64,000 nucleotides of DNA from JAWKWA01 sp041397765 (GCA_041397765.1 JAWKWA010000017.1:1-64000); one strand, 5' to 3'; shown: positions 16,499-26,418, counted from the first letter of the stretch. Translations and numbers: made by a program. Notes: generated by a model from the sequence alone, not told the origin.

Positions 16499-17246
16499 GC
16501 GTCTCCTGATCCTCGGTGGCACCAGCGAGGCCACGCGGCTCGCGGCGCGCCTGGTCGACCTTGGCGATGTCGAGCCGGTGCTCTCGCTGGCGGGCCGTAC
16601 GCGGGCGCCGGCCGTCCAGCCGGTGCCGACACGGATCGGCGGCTTCGGCGGAGCAGACGGGCTCGCGCGCTATCTCCGCGACGAGGAGATCGGCGCGGTC
16701 GTCGACGCAACCCATCCCTTCGCGGCGCGGATCTCGGCCAATGCGGCGAGCGCCTGCGCGGCGGCCGGTGTGCCGCTCGTCGCGTACACGCGGCCGCCCT
16801 GGCGGGCCGTTGCGGGCGACCGCTGGATCGAGGTTGCGGATTTCGCTGCCGCTGCCGCCGCACTCGGCGAGAAGCCGCGAAACGTGCTGCTGACGATCGG
16901 CCGGCTGGAGGCGGCGACTTTCGCCAGGGCGCCGCAGCACCGCTATGTGCTGCGCTCGATCGACCCGCCCGAGCCGCGGCCCGATCTGCCGCACCTCACC
17001 ATCGTCCTCGAGCGCCCGCCCTTCGACGAGGTGCATGAGCGGGCCCTCATCGCGGCCCATGCCATCGACGTTCTCGTCACCAAGAACTCGGGCGGCACGG
17101 CGACCGGGAGCAAGCTCGCCGCGGCCCGCGCGCTCGGTCTGCCCGTCGTGATGATCGCCCGACCGGCGCGGCCGGCCGGCGTTCCGGTGCTGACCGACCT
17201 CGAGGAGGTGCTCGGCTTCCTCGCCCGTCATGGCGCAGCACCGTAG
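16497..17246 (+). CDS. cobK: Precorrin-6A reductase CobK
   Basis: CobK reduces precorrin-6A to precorrin-6B with NADPH. The 249-residue protein has MRLLILGGTSEATRLAARL at the nucleotide-binding N-terminus, DATHPFAARISANA near 80, and the C-terminal VTKNSGGTATGSKLAAARALG block typical of CobK/CbiJ. ATG 16497 is the natural start. It lies on the plus strand between minus-strand cobL and cobJ: its start codon overlaps cobL's and its last 19 bases overlap the end of cobJ. Any read-through from cobJ to cobL would be antisense to it. Confidence 0.94.
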   Translation: MRLLILGGTSEATRLAARLVDLGDVEPVLSLAGRTRAPAVQPVPTRIGGFGGADGLARYLRDEEIGAVVDATHPFAARISANAASACAAAGVPLVAYTRPPWRAVAGDRWIEVADFAAAAAALGEKPRNVLLTIGRLEAATFARAPQHRYVLRSIDPPEPRPDLPHLTIVLERPPFDEVHERALIAAHAIDVLVTKNSGGTATGSKLAAARALGLPVVMIARPARPAGVPVLTDLEEVLGFLARHGAAP

Positions 17247-17989
17247 CTGCGTGGGGTCAGCACGAAAGCCGGCCGGCCGTGACCACGCGCGACGAGCCGC
17301 GTCTCGGAGGAGCCGACGATGACCAGTGTCGCCATGTCCGCCTCCTGGTGCGGGGCCTCGGCGAGGGTCGTCACGCGGACCTCCTCGTCCGGCCGGCCGA
17401 CCGCGCGGGCGAGGATCACCGGCGTTGCGGCGCTTCGGATGCGAGACAGCGCCTCGTAGGCGGCACCGAGCTGCCAGGGTCTCGCCCGCGAAATCGGATT
17501 ATAGAAGGCGAGCACGAAGTCGGCGCGTGCCGCCGCCTCGATGCGGGCGATCACGGTCTCGAAGGGCTTCAGATTGTCGGACAGCGACAGCACCGCGAAA
17601 TCGTGTCCGAGCGGGGCGCCGGCGCGGGCGGCGGCCGCGAGCATGGCGGTGATGCCCGGCTCGATCGCGATGTCGAGCTCGGACCAGGCCGGATCGCCGC
17701 CCTCCAGCGCCTCGATGACGGCGGCGGCCATGGCGAAGACGCCCGGGTCGCCCCCCGACACGACGGCGACGCGGCGGCCGGCGGCGGCGAGCGCGAGGGC
17801 ATGGCGGGCGCGGTCGATCTCGACGCGGTTGTCGGAGGCATGGCGCACCTGGCCGTGATCGGGTACGCGGGCGACATAGGGGTGATAGCCGACGAGGTCG
17901 CTCGCCGACTCGAGCACGGCGGCGGCCGCCGGCGTCAGCCATCCGGCAGGACCCGGGCCGAGGCCGACGATCTTCAGCCAGCCGGTCAT
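17228..17989 (-). CDS. cobJ: Precorrin-3B C17-methyltransferase CobJ
   Basis: CobJ methylates C17 and drives ring contraction of precorrin-3B. The 253-residue product has LKIVGLGPGPAGWLTPAA, DLVGYHPYVARVPDHG, VAVVSGGDPGVFAMAA, IEPGITAMLAAAARAGAPLGHDFA and FYNPISRARPWQL. The last two are characteristic of CobJ/CbiH. The ATG overlaps the cobI stop; the 3' end overlaps cobK convergently. Confidence 0.95.
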   Translation of the reverse strand: MTGWLKIVGLGPGPAGWLTPAAAAVLESASDLVGYHPYVARVPDHGQVRHASDNRVEIDRARHALALAAAGRRVAVVSGGDPGVFAMAAAVIEALEGGDPAWSELDIAIEPGITAMLAAAARAGAPLGHDFAVLSLSDNLKPFETVIARIEAAARADFVLAFYNPISRARPWQLGAAYEALSRIRSAATPVILARAVGRPDEEVRVTTLAEAPHQEADMATLVIVGSSETRLVARGHGRPAFVLTPRSYGAAP

Positions 17990-18729
17990 ATACGCCGCCC
18001 CTCGCCCGGAACCAGGATCATCGAGAAATAGGGGGCGTCGTCGTCGGTCTTATCGGCGAGCGGCATCACGCGCTCGCCGGCCATGGCACCGCGCTCGACA
18101 TAGATGGCGCGACCATGCAGGCCAGCCGCGATCATGGCACGGCGGACTTTCGGCAGGTTGTGGCCGAGCTTCATCACCACGGCCGCGTCGGTCATCGAAA
18201 GACGGGCGGCGAGCACCTCCTCGGCGAGCGTGCCGGGCAGCACGGTCAGGATGTCGTCGCCCCAGGTGATCGGAACGTCCGCCCGTGTCCAGCAGCCCGA
18301 CATGCCGGTGACGCCCGGCACCACCTCGACCGGCACGACGCCCCTGAGCCGCCGCCACAGATGCATGAACGAGCCGTAGAAGAACGGATCGCCCTCGGAG
18401 ATCACGGCGACCGAGCGGCCGGCCTCGGCGAGCCGGCGCACGGCTGCGGCCGAGTCCTCGTAGAAGCCGAGGATCATACGCTCGTAGTCGGGATGGCCGA
18501 CCGGCAACTCGGTCGTCACCGGATAGAGCAGCGGCAGCTCCTCGGTGCCGGGACGGACGAGCCCCTCGACGATGGTGCGGCCATTGCCGCGCCGGCCGCG
18601 CTTGGCGAAATAGGCGAGGACGTCGGCGGTCTCGACGATGCGGGCGGCGCGAAGGGTGAGAAGATCCGGGGCGCCCGGGCCGACGCCGACGCCATAGACC
18701 GTGCCGGGTGTGGCGGATGAGGCGCTCAT
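17986..18729 (-). CDS. cobI: Precorrin-2 C20-methyltransferase CobI
   Basis: CobI methylates precorrin-2 at C20 with SAM. The 247-residue protein has TVYGVGVGPGAPDLLTLRAA, the YFAKRGRRGNG segment, VAVISEGDPFFYGSFMHLW, VVPGVTGMSGCWTRADVPI and VVMKLGHNLPKVR, diagnostic for CobI/CbiL. Start ATG 18729 overlaps the cobH stop and gives the usual N-terminus; upstream in-frame starts would extend into cobH. Confidence 0.95.
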   Translation of the reverse strand: MSASSATPGTVYGVGVGPGAPDLLTLRAARIVETADVLAYFAKRGRRGNGRTIVEGLVRPGTEELPLLYPVTTELPVGHPDYERMILGFYEDSAAAVRRLAEAGRSVAVISEGDPFFYGSFMHLWRRLRGVVPVEVVPGVTGMSGCWTRADVPITWGDDILTVLPGTLAEEVLAARLSMTDAAVVMKLGHNLPKVRRAMIAAGLHGRAIYVERGAMAGERVMPLADKTDDDAPYFSMILVPGEGRRI

Positions 18730-19361
18730 TCGCGGTCGCTCGCGAGCGCGTTGACCGCGGCGACGGCCATGGCACTGCCGCCGAGGCGGCCCTTGACGAT
18801 CAGCCAGGGCACGCGGTCGTCGGCGGCGAGCGCCTCCTTCGATTCCGCCGCGCCGACGAAGCCGACCGGCAGGCCGATGACCGCGGCCGGGGGAGCGATC
18901 CCCTCGTTCAGCATCTCGAGGAGATGGAAGAGCGCGGTCGGGGCGTTGCCGATGGCGACGACGGCGCCCGGCAGCCTGTCGCGCCACAGCTCCATGGCGG
19001 CGGCCGAGCGGGTGTTGCCGATGCGCTCGGCGAGCTCTGGAACCGAGGGATCGCCGAGCGTGCAGATCACCTCGTTCGCGGCCGGCAGCCGGGCTCGCGT
19101 GATGCCGTGCGCGACCATCTTGGCGTCGCACAGGACCGGGGCGCCGGCATGGAGTGCGGCCCTCGCGCGCTCGGCGAAGGCGGGCGACATGGCGACGTGG
19201 CGGGAGAGCTCGGTCATGCCGGCGGCGTGGATCATGCGCACGACCACGCGCTCCTCGACGGGCGAGAGACCGGCGAGATCGGCCTCTCGCCGGATGATCG
19301 CGAAAGAGCGCGCGTAGATCTCGGCGCCGTCGCGGATGTAGTCGATCGGGGAGGACATCAC
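18726..19361 (-). CDS. cobH: Precorrin-8X methylmutase CobH
   Basis: CobH moves the methyl group from C11 to C12, giving hydrogenobyrinic acid. The 211-residue protein shows SFAIIRREADL near the N-terminus, RMIHAAGMTELSRHV with the active-site histidine (about 44), CDAKMVAHGITRARLP, and LPVGFVGAAESKEAL close to the C-terminus, all typical of CobH/CbiC. Coupled by short overlaps to cobG upstream and cobI downstream. Confidence 0.95.
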   Translation of the reverse strand: MMSSPIDYIRDGAEIYARSFAIIRREADLAGLSPVEERVVVRMIHAAGMTELSRHVAMSPAFAERARAALHAGAPVLCDAKMVAHGITRARLPAANEVICTLGDPSVPELAERIGNTRSAAAMELWRDRLPGAVVAIGNAPTALFHLLEMLNEGIAPPAAVIGLPVGFVGAAESKEALAADDRVPWLIVKGRLGGSAMAVAAVNALASDRE

Positions 19362-20769
19362 TCGGGGTTCCGGTCTCTCGTCGTGCTCAGGGTTGCGGGC
19401 TCGCCAATCAACATGGCGGCGACCGTCTCGGCAAGCTCGGTGGAAGCGAGGTGGCCGGAAGGCGGGGCGGAGGGCGCCGCATCGCGCATGAGGCCGTAGC
19501 GGCCGGCCTCGGCGACGAGGGTGAGGGGCGCGGCGCGGGGATGGGCGCAGCCCTTGCGGCAGCCGGAGATGTGGACGAGCGGTGGCAAGCCCGGCGTCGC
19601 CTGCCAGCGGGCGGCACGAAGGCGGGCGGCGAGTGTCGCGGCCTCGGCCCGGGTCGGGGTGGTCGCCGAGCGGCAGGCGGGCGCGCCGGGGCAGGCGACG
19701 ATGGCGAGGGCGGGATCGGCCGGATCGAGGATGAAGCCGAGGGCGGCGAGGTCCGCGGTGAGATCGGCGATGGCCGGGGCGGCGCCGCCGAGCGGGATGG
19801 CGATGGCGCGGAAGGGCGTCAGGCGGAGCTCGGGGACACGGTGGCGGGCGGCGAGGCTCGCCAGCCCCTCGACGAGACCGGCATCGAGGGCGCCGAAGGG
19901 CGGGGCGGCGAGCAGCGCGATGGTGCGGCCGGCGACGGTGACGGGGCCAGCGGTGACGGGGTTGGCGGGGAGGGGCGGGGGGGGGGGGGGCGGGGGGGGA
20001 GGGGCGGGGCCCGGGTTTCGCTGTGCAAGGGCTCGGCCGGCTCTCGCGCGAGGGATCGAGGTGTGACGGGCAGCGCCTCGCGGGCGATCATGGCGAGCCC
20101 CGGCCCGTCGAGCCGGTGGAGGCGGCGCGGCCGATCGGCGAGCGCGGCGAAGCTGCGGGCGATGGCAAGGGCAGCGGCTGCGGCGTCGCCAGCGCCGGTC
20201 GCGCCGAGCCAGCGGATGCCGGAGGGACCGCCCGCGCCGATGGCGAAACGGTCGGGCGCGATAGCGCGGAGGCGGAGGTCGGCGTCGATGCCGTCGAGGG
20301 CGAGGGCGCCACCATTGTCGACGACCCAGGAGAATTTCGCCGGCAGGGTCTGCAGCCCCGGATCGGCCATCAGGCCGGCCTCTAGCGTGGCCAACAGCGG
20401 GCCGATATCGGCGCGCGCGCCGTCGCCGAGCCCGGCGAGCGGGGAGGCGACGATGTTGCGGACCGCCTCGCGGGCGGGATCGGAGTCGATCAGGCCGTGG
20501 TCGGCGAGCGCCTCCTGAAGGGGGCCGACATTGTCCGCCGGAACGCCGCGGATCTGCAGATTGCCGCGGCCCGACAGGTCGATCGCGCCCGAGCCGAAGC
20601 GCCGGGCGAGCGCGGCGATGGTGGCGGCCGTGGCAAGCGGCAGGCGTCCGCCCGAGAGGCGGAGGCGGAGGACGAAGCCATCGCCCGTCTCCATGGGGCG
20701 GCGGGCGCCCGGGCACCAGCCGCGCCTCAGATCGGCATTGGGATCGTCGGTCCGGACAGGCTCCGTCAT
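19358..20769 (-). CDS. cobG: Precorrin-3B synthase CobG (frame broken at a G tract)
   Basis: CobG is the oxygen-dependent monooxygenase of the aerobic pathway, a sirohaem/4Fe-4S protein of the nitrite/sulfite reductase fold. The N-terminal half reads from ATG 20769 (RRGWCPGARRPMETGDG, DLSGRGNLQIRG, LPAKFSWVVDNGG). The C-terminal half, with the cluster cysteines ACPGAPAC and SGCRKGCAHPRA, is one frame away. The switch lies in a proline-rich linker where the plus strand has 14 consecutive Gs (19977-19990) followed by further G runs. A one-base loss there explains the break. It could be sequencing error or a real slippage tract. Confidence 0.85.
19971..20010. repeat. Long poly-G tract inside cobG
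   Basis: Runs of 14 G (19977-19990), 8 G (19992-19999) and shorter runs are separated by single A or C bases. It encodes a Pro-rich linker between the two CobG lobes. This is the longest homopolymer noticed in the window and coincides with the reading-frame change. Confidence 0.9.
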
Positions 20770-23700
20770 GGCCCGCTCTCCGTGGTCTCGCCGGCGAGGC
20801 GGCGCCATTCCTCGGCGACGGCATTGCGACGGGGTCGCCAGAGGCCACGCCGCGCCGCATCCTCGAGGCGGCGGGCGATCGAGCGGCCGGCCTCGGGATT
20901 GGCGTTGCGGATGAAGGCGCTGACATCGGGGTCGGCGACGAAGGCGTCGTGGATGTCGTCGAACTGGCGGCTCGTCACCGCGCCCGCCATCGCCGCCATG
21001 GCAAAGGCGGCATCGACGGCCTGCGACATCTCGGCGGCGCCGCGATGGCCGTGGCGCATCTGGCCCGCGATCCAGGCCGGATTGGTGAGGCGGCCGCGCA
21101 CGACGCGGGCGACCTCCTCGGCGATGGTGCGCGCCTTCGGCGTCCCGGGGGCGCTGCTGTCGATCTGGTAGAGCGGCACCTCGCGGCCGAGCGCGGCGGC
21201 GGCGGCGGCAAAGCCGCCGACATAGTCGGCGACGCCGTCGGCATCGAGGATGTCGCGCTCGCGGTCGTCCTGGGGATGGACGAGGGCGTCGCTGGTGGCG
21301 ACGATCTGGCGGAAGCGGTGGTCGGCGGCGGGCTCGGGGGGCTCGTCGGCCGGAGGCGAGGAGCCGGCGGGGCGGGCGGAGGCCAGATAGGTCTCGCCGA
21401 GCTCGGCGCGGCTGGTCCAGTCGCCATCGAGGGTCTGGCGGGCGGCGCCGGTGCCGTAGCTGCCATAGTCGGCGCCGAAGACGCGATCCATCGGCTCGCC
21501 GCGCCGGAGGGCTGCCGCGAGCGGATTGTCCTCGTCCGGCTCGTCAAGCCGGGCGAGGAGTTCGATTGCCTGGGCAAAGAGCGCCATCTGGCCCGGAAAG
21601 ACGTCGCGGAAGAGGCCGGACACGCGCAAGGCGACGTCGATGCGGGGGCGGGCGAGCCGTGCGACGGGCACGGCCTCGATGCCGGTGACGCGGTTGGAGG
21701 CGAAATCCCATTTCGGGCGGACGCCGAGAAGGGCGAGCGCCGTCGCCAGCTCCTCGCCACCCGTCCTCATGGTGGGCGATGCCCACAGATCGAAGACGAT
21801 CCTGCGCGGCCAGTCGCCATGGTCCTGGAGGTGCCGGCGCAGGATCTCGGCAGCGGCCTTCTCGGCGAGCGCGAGCGCGGTCGGCGTCGGTAAGGCCCGT
21901 GGATCGAGGCTCGTCAGGTTGCGGCCGGTCGGCAGCACGTCGAGGCGGCCACGGGTCGGGGCACCGGCGGGGCCGGGCGGCACGAAGCGACCATCGAGGG
22001 CGGCGACGAGCGACATTCTCTCGGCCGCGGCGAGCGCATCGAGGGGGCAGGAGGTCGCGGACGATCCGGCGATGGGCGGCGGTGGCCCCGGCAAGGTCCG
22101 CGGCCGGCGCCACGCCCGTCGCGATCCAGTCGAGAGCGAGGCGATCGAGCGCCTCGCGCAGGCGCGGGGCACGCATCCCGGCCGTCAGGTCGGCGATCGG
22201 GCGGGCGATGGGGATGGGCGCCGAGCCGCCTGTCGCGAGCCGGCCGGCGTCGATGCCGAGATCGGTGGCGAGGGCGTTGCGCAGGTCGGTATCGGGCCGC
22301 GCCGAGGCGAGCTGAAGGGCGAGGCTGGCGCGGGCCTCGCCCGCTGGCGCGACGCCGAAAACGTGATGGCCGTCGCGGATGGCGAGATCCTTGACGTCGC
22401 ACAGCTGGGCATCGATGCGCTGCAAGGCCTCGTCGCCGGTGCCATCGACGGCAATGCCGCATTCGGCAGCAAAGCCCGACCGCTCGGCCGCTTCGAGGAT
22501 CTCGGTGCGCAGCAGGCGGGCGCGCCTGGGATCGAGCCGCTCGGCCTCGGCATATTCATCGAGCAGGCGCTCCAGCTCGAAGGCGGCGCCGTGCAGCCCC
22601 GCCACCTTCAAAGGCGGCGTCATGTGGCCGAGCGTGACGGCGGCGATGCGGCGCTTGGCGACGGCGGCCTCGCCGGGATTGTTGACGATGAAGGGATAGA
22701 CGACCGGCAGGCCGTCGGTCAGCGCCGCCGGCCAGCAGGCGGGGCCAGGTGCCAGCGCCTTGCCGGGCAGCCATTCGAGCGTGCCGTGGGTGCCGAGGGG
22801 CACGAGCGCGTCGATGCCGAGGCCGTAGCGCAGATGGAGATGGAAGGCGACGAAGGCGTGCGAGGGTGGACGGGTGAGGTCGTGATAGAGCGCCTTGCGG
22901 TCGCCGCCCGTGGCGCGATCGGGCTGGAGCGCGACGAGGACGTTGCCGAAGGCGCGCGCGGCGAAGACGAAGGCGCCATCGCGTAGAGCCGGGTCGCATT
23001 CGGGCGGACCGTTGGCGGCGATCAGGTCGTCGCGCAGCTCCCGAGCCAGATGCGAGAGCCAGCGCCGGTAGTCCTCGAGCGGCACGGCGATGCGATCCTC
23101 GCCCGCAGCGAGGCGGCGGAGCAGCGGCTCGTCCCCGGCGGGCCGCATCGTCGTGTAGCCTTCGCCCGACAGCAGGCCGAGGATCTCGCCGAGGCTCGCC
23201 TCGGTATCGAGCCCGACCGCATAGCCCGCGAGGCCGCCGCGGGCGGGATAGCTCGGCAGGGTGATGGCGAGCCGGCGCCCGGCGCGCGGACGGGCGGCGA
23301 GACGGGCCCAGCCGGCGGCGAGCCGGGCGACCGCGGCGAGACCCTGGCGATCCGGGGCATGGCGGACGGCGGCGCGCTCGAGGTCGCGGTCGAGGGTGTC
23401 GGCCTCCTTGAAGGAGATGGCGCGGGTCAGGATGCGGCCGTCGAGCTCGGGCAGCACCACGTTCATGGCAAGATCGGTGGCGCCGAGGCCGCGCGGATCA
23501 CGGGCCCAGGCTGCCGAGCTGCGACCGGCCATGATGGCCTGGAGCACGGGCACGCCGGCCTCGTCGAGCACGGTGCCACCGCTGTCGCGCTGGGCGGAGA
23601 AGGCGGTGGTGTTGAGGACGATGCGGGGCCGGAGGAGGCCGATGGCACGGGCGGCGAACTCGGCGGCGGCGGGATCCTTGAGGCTCGTCACGAACAGCGA

Positions 23701-24401
23701 CCAGGGCTCGAGGCCCTCGCGGGCGAGCTCGCGCATCAGGCCCTTCACCGGGTCGGTGTCGCCGGCCATCAGCGCCGAGCGGTAGAGCACGACAAGGGCG
23801 CGGCCGAGGCCCGATGACGGTGCGAGATCGGCCGGCAGGTCCGCGATGACGCCCTCGGCGGGCGACCAGAGGCCGGCGGGCGGCACGACGACGGGCTCGG
23901 GGGCATCGACGTCGCGGCCGAGGGCCCGGGCGAGATGGAGGAGTGCGGCGAGGGCGTTGTCGGGACCGCCGAGGCGCAAGGCCCGGTCGAGCGTCGCGAC
24001 GAGCGCGGGCGGGGCGGTCGAGAGGGCGGCGAGGCGGGGATCGGGCCGGTCGTCGCCGGCGAGGGCAATGAGGAGGATGCCCCTGGCGCGGGCGAGCGCC
24101 GCCACCTCCTCGAGGCCATAGCGCCAATAGTCGAGGCCGCCGAGGCAGCGCACCAGCACGGCGCGGGCATGGGCGAGCGTGCTCTCCAGATAGAGATCGA
24201 CCGACATCGGATGGCGCAGATTGGCGAGGCTGGCGAGGCGCAGCGTCGGCAAGCGGTCACGCCCGCGGTGCCAGGCGGCGGCGAGGGCGGCCAGGTCGCT
24301 GTCGGTGAAGGAGAGCGCGACGATCTCGCCCGGCGACTGGCCGAGATCGACGGCGCCGTCCTGCTCGTCGATGGTGGCCTCGGCGAGGGCATCAGATGCA
24401 T
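20766..24401 (-). CDS. cobN: Cobaltochelatase subunit CobN (frame broken twice)
   Basis: CobN is the large subunit of the ATP-dependent CobNST cobalt chelatase acting on hydrogenobyrinate a,c-diamide. The chain is recognisable over roughly 1,210 residues: DGAVDLGQSPGEIVALSF at the N-terminus, NLRHPMSVDLYLES, then LVPLGTHGTLEWLPGKAL, YPFIVNNPGEAAVAKRR, and the C-terminal VFDLWASPTMRTGGEE and FGADYGSYGTGA. One extra C near 22043-22047 splits the gene into a 902-codon and a shorter frame. At the 5' end ATG 24401 (MHL) needs a one-base loss near 24394 to join the conserved frame. CobS and CobT are not in the window. Confidence 0.85.
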
Positions 24402-24483
24402 GGCACGCTCCCCTCGGATCCTCAACCCCAGATCCGTCCTCGGATCCGGGGTGCCGCTGGCGTCGGCCGCCCGCTTGCCTGCC

Positions 24484-25515
24484 TCAGCCGGCGAGATCGC
24501 GCTCGATCGCGGACCGGTCGAGGCCTTTCTCACCGATCACGACGAGGCGGCCGGCGACCGGCTCGTCCGCCCGCCAGGGTCGGTCGTAGTGATGCTGAAC
24601 ACGCGGGCCGACCGCCTGGACGAGGAGGCGCATCGGCTTGCCGGCAACGCGCAGATAGCCCTTCATGCGCAGCACGTCGTGAACCTCGGCGACGGCGGCG
24701 AGACGGCGCTGCAACTCCTCGGGGCTCGCCGCCTCCGGCACGGTGACCACGAAGGTGTCGAAATCGTCGTGGTCGTGCTCGGCCTCGCCGTCGTGGTGGG
24801 AGGGGCGGGCGGCGAGATCGTCCTCGGCGGCGGCGCCAAGACCGATCAGCACGGCGGGATCGAGCGCACCCTGCGTGGTCTCGACGATGCGGACGGCCGG
24901 GCGGGCGGCGGCCCGGATGCCCTGGAGCGCGCTCTGGCGGGCGGCGGGGTCCAGCAGATCGGACTTGTTGAGCACGACGAGGTCGGCGCACAGGATCTGG
25001 TCCTCGAACACCTCCTCGAGCGGATTGTCATGGTCGAGGGAGGGATCCTCGGCGCGCTGGCGGTCGAGCGCCTCGAGGTCGTCGGCGAAGCGGCCGTCGG
25101 CGACCGCGCGGCCATCGACGACGGCGACGACGGCATCGACCGTCACGCGCGAGCGGATGGCGGGCCAGTCGAAGGCCTTGACGAGGGGCTTGGGCAGGGC
25201 GAGCCCCGAAGTCTCGATCAGGATGTGCTCGGGCGGCTCGGTGCGGCCGAGCAGCGTCTCGAGGGTCGGCACGAAGTCGTCGGCGACGGTGCAGCAGATG
25301 CAGCCGTTGGCGAGCTCGACCACGTTCTCCTCCGGGCAGCTCGCGACGCCGCAGCCCTTGAGGATCTCGCCGTCGATGCCGACATCGCCGAACTCGTTGA
25401 CGATGACCGCGAGGCGGCGACCCGAGACTGTCTCGAGGAGGTGGCGGACGAGGGTCGTCTTGCCGGCACCGAGGAAGCCGGTGACGATGGTGCAGGGAAC
25501 CTTGGCGGGGATCAT
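24484..25515 (-). CDS. cobW: CobW, GTP-dependent metal-handling protein
   Basis: CobW is a G3E-family P-loop GTPase thought to supply cobalt to the CobNST chelatase. The 343-residue protein has the P-loop TGFLGAGKTTL at 12-22, the metal-binding GCICC motif at 71-75, ETSGLALPKPLVKAF, the NKSDLLD G4 motif, a His/Asp-rich stretch HHDGEAEHDHDD near 246-257, and the C-terminal CobW domain (VLRMKGYLRVAGKPMRL). Start ATG 25515 overlaps the DUF1636 stop. Lies between DUF1636 and cobN, as in many alphaproteobacteria. Confidence 0.94.
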   Translation of the reverse strand: MIPAKVPCTIVTGFLGAGKTTLVRHLLETVSGRRLAVIVNEFGDVGIDGEILKGCGVASCPEENVVELANGCICCTVADDFVPTLETLLGRTEPPEHILIETSGLALPKPLVKAFDWPAIRSRVTVDAVVAVVDGRAVADGRFADDLEALDRQRAEDPSLDHDNPLEEVFEDQILCADLVVLNKSDLLDPAARQSALQGIRAAARPAVRIVETTQGALDPAVLIGLGAAAEDDLAARPSHHDGEAEHDHDDFDTFVVTVPEAASPEELQRRLAAVAEVHDVLRMKGYLRVAGKPMRLLVQAVGPRVQHHYDRPWRADEPVAGRLVVIGEKGLDRSAIERDLAG

Positions 25516-25976
25516 TCGGCGGCGTCCTTGGCTTCGGTTGCGGGCGGCGATGGCGGGGCCGCGAGCGGCGGCAGGCGGGCGATGACGTTGCGCCGGCCGA
25601 TCTCGGGGCGCTCTCGCCAGGCCGGGGTGCCGGCGGGGTGGGCGGCGTGGAGGGCGGCAAGAGCGAGGAGGTCGGCGGCGTCGCGATCGGGATCGAGCCG
25701 GCCGAGCACGTAGCTCCATTTGCCGGGCGCGGCCAGGGCCGCGGTGCAGCCGGCCTTGCAGTTCGACAGGCACTCGACGCCGACGAGGCGAACGGCGCCA
25801 GCGTCTTCCGTCCTTGGCTCCGTGGACGCAGCCGCAAGGCGGGCGGCCACCGCCTCGGCGAGGCGGGCGCCAGGACGGGCAGCGCCCTCGGGCGGGGGCG
25901 CGTCGAGCAGACGGCAGGTGGTGCAGATGAAGAGCGTGGTCGCCGGGCGCGTGGCCGCGTCGGTGGGGCGCGTCAC
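25512..25976 (-). CDS. DUF1636 family protein, putative metal-cluster-binding
   Basis: A 154-residue protein with FICTTCR near the N-terminus (Cys18, Cys21) and ECLSNCKAGC at 68-77 (Cys69, Cys73, Cys77), followed by WSYVLGRLD. This Cys spacing resembles thioredoxin-like [2Fe-2S] ferredoxins and is the DUF1636 pattern often found next to cobW. The start is taken as GTG 25976, just before the conserved region; longer starts read into the riboswitch leader. It is the first gene behind the cobalamin riboswitch. A role in cobalt or electron delivery is inference. Confidence 0.8.
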   Translation of the reverse strand: MTRPTDAATRPATTLFICTTCRLLDAPPPEGAARPGARLAEAVAARLAAASTEPRTEDAGAVRLVGVECLSNCKAGCTAALAAPGKWSYVLGRLDPDRDAADLLALAALHAAHPAGTPAWRERPEIGRRNVIARLPPLAAPPSPPATEAKDAAE

Positions 25977-26189
25977 GGGCGCATCCCCGGAGCGATCTGG
26001 CACAGCGATCTGGCGGCCGTTCAGCGGCGGGCTGCAGCCATGGTCCGGCAATGGCGTCTCCGTCGGTCGGGCGGGGTCTCGGCCCCGATGCGCCGCTTCC
26101 GACGGGCCCTGCGGGGCATCCACCCGCACGGCGTTACGTGCGCTCCCGGAACTCCCCGTCCGGAAGGCTCGGATCGCGGCAATGGCCGA
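25977..26189 (-). other. 5' leader between cobalamin riboswitch and DUF1636 gene
   Basis: About 210 bases of transcribed leader on the minus strand with no convincing coding frame. It should hold the riboswitch expression platform. GC-rich stems are abundant but I cannot assign a terminator or a ribosome-site sequestering stem with confidence. Confidence 0.4.
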
Positions 26190-26360
26190 CGGCAGGTCTC
26201 CTGGCTCGCGGGTCGTCGTCCTTGCCGCCTTCCCAGAGCATGCTGTGCTCCAGTGGACCGTTGGCACGGACTTGCCGCTTACAGTTGCGGGGGCAGCGCC
26301 GGCCGGCGGGACGATCCCGCTCCGGCTTCCCTTTTCATCTCCGGCATGGAGAACCGTCGG
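26190..26360 (-). ncRNA. Cobalamin riboswitch
   Basis: Read on the minus strand the region has the classical order of adenosylcobalamin riboswitch blocks: GGGAAGCCGG near the 5' side (about 26334-26320), the core GCTGCCCCCGCAACTGTAAG (about 26295-26276), GTCCGTGCCA, CCACTG, GGGAAGGCGG, GACCCGCGAG, and the B12 box GCGAGCCAGGAGACCTGCC ending at 26191. It controls the minus-strand operon starting with DUF1636, cobW and cobN, normally shutting it down when cobalamin is plentiful. The divergent cobU is not downstream of it. Confidence 0.95.
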
Positions 26361-26418
26361 CGAATTGGTTATGTAGGCGGCCTGGACCTGTCAACATCAT
26401 TCCCGGAGCGGCAGAGGC

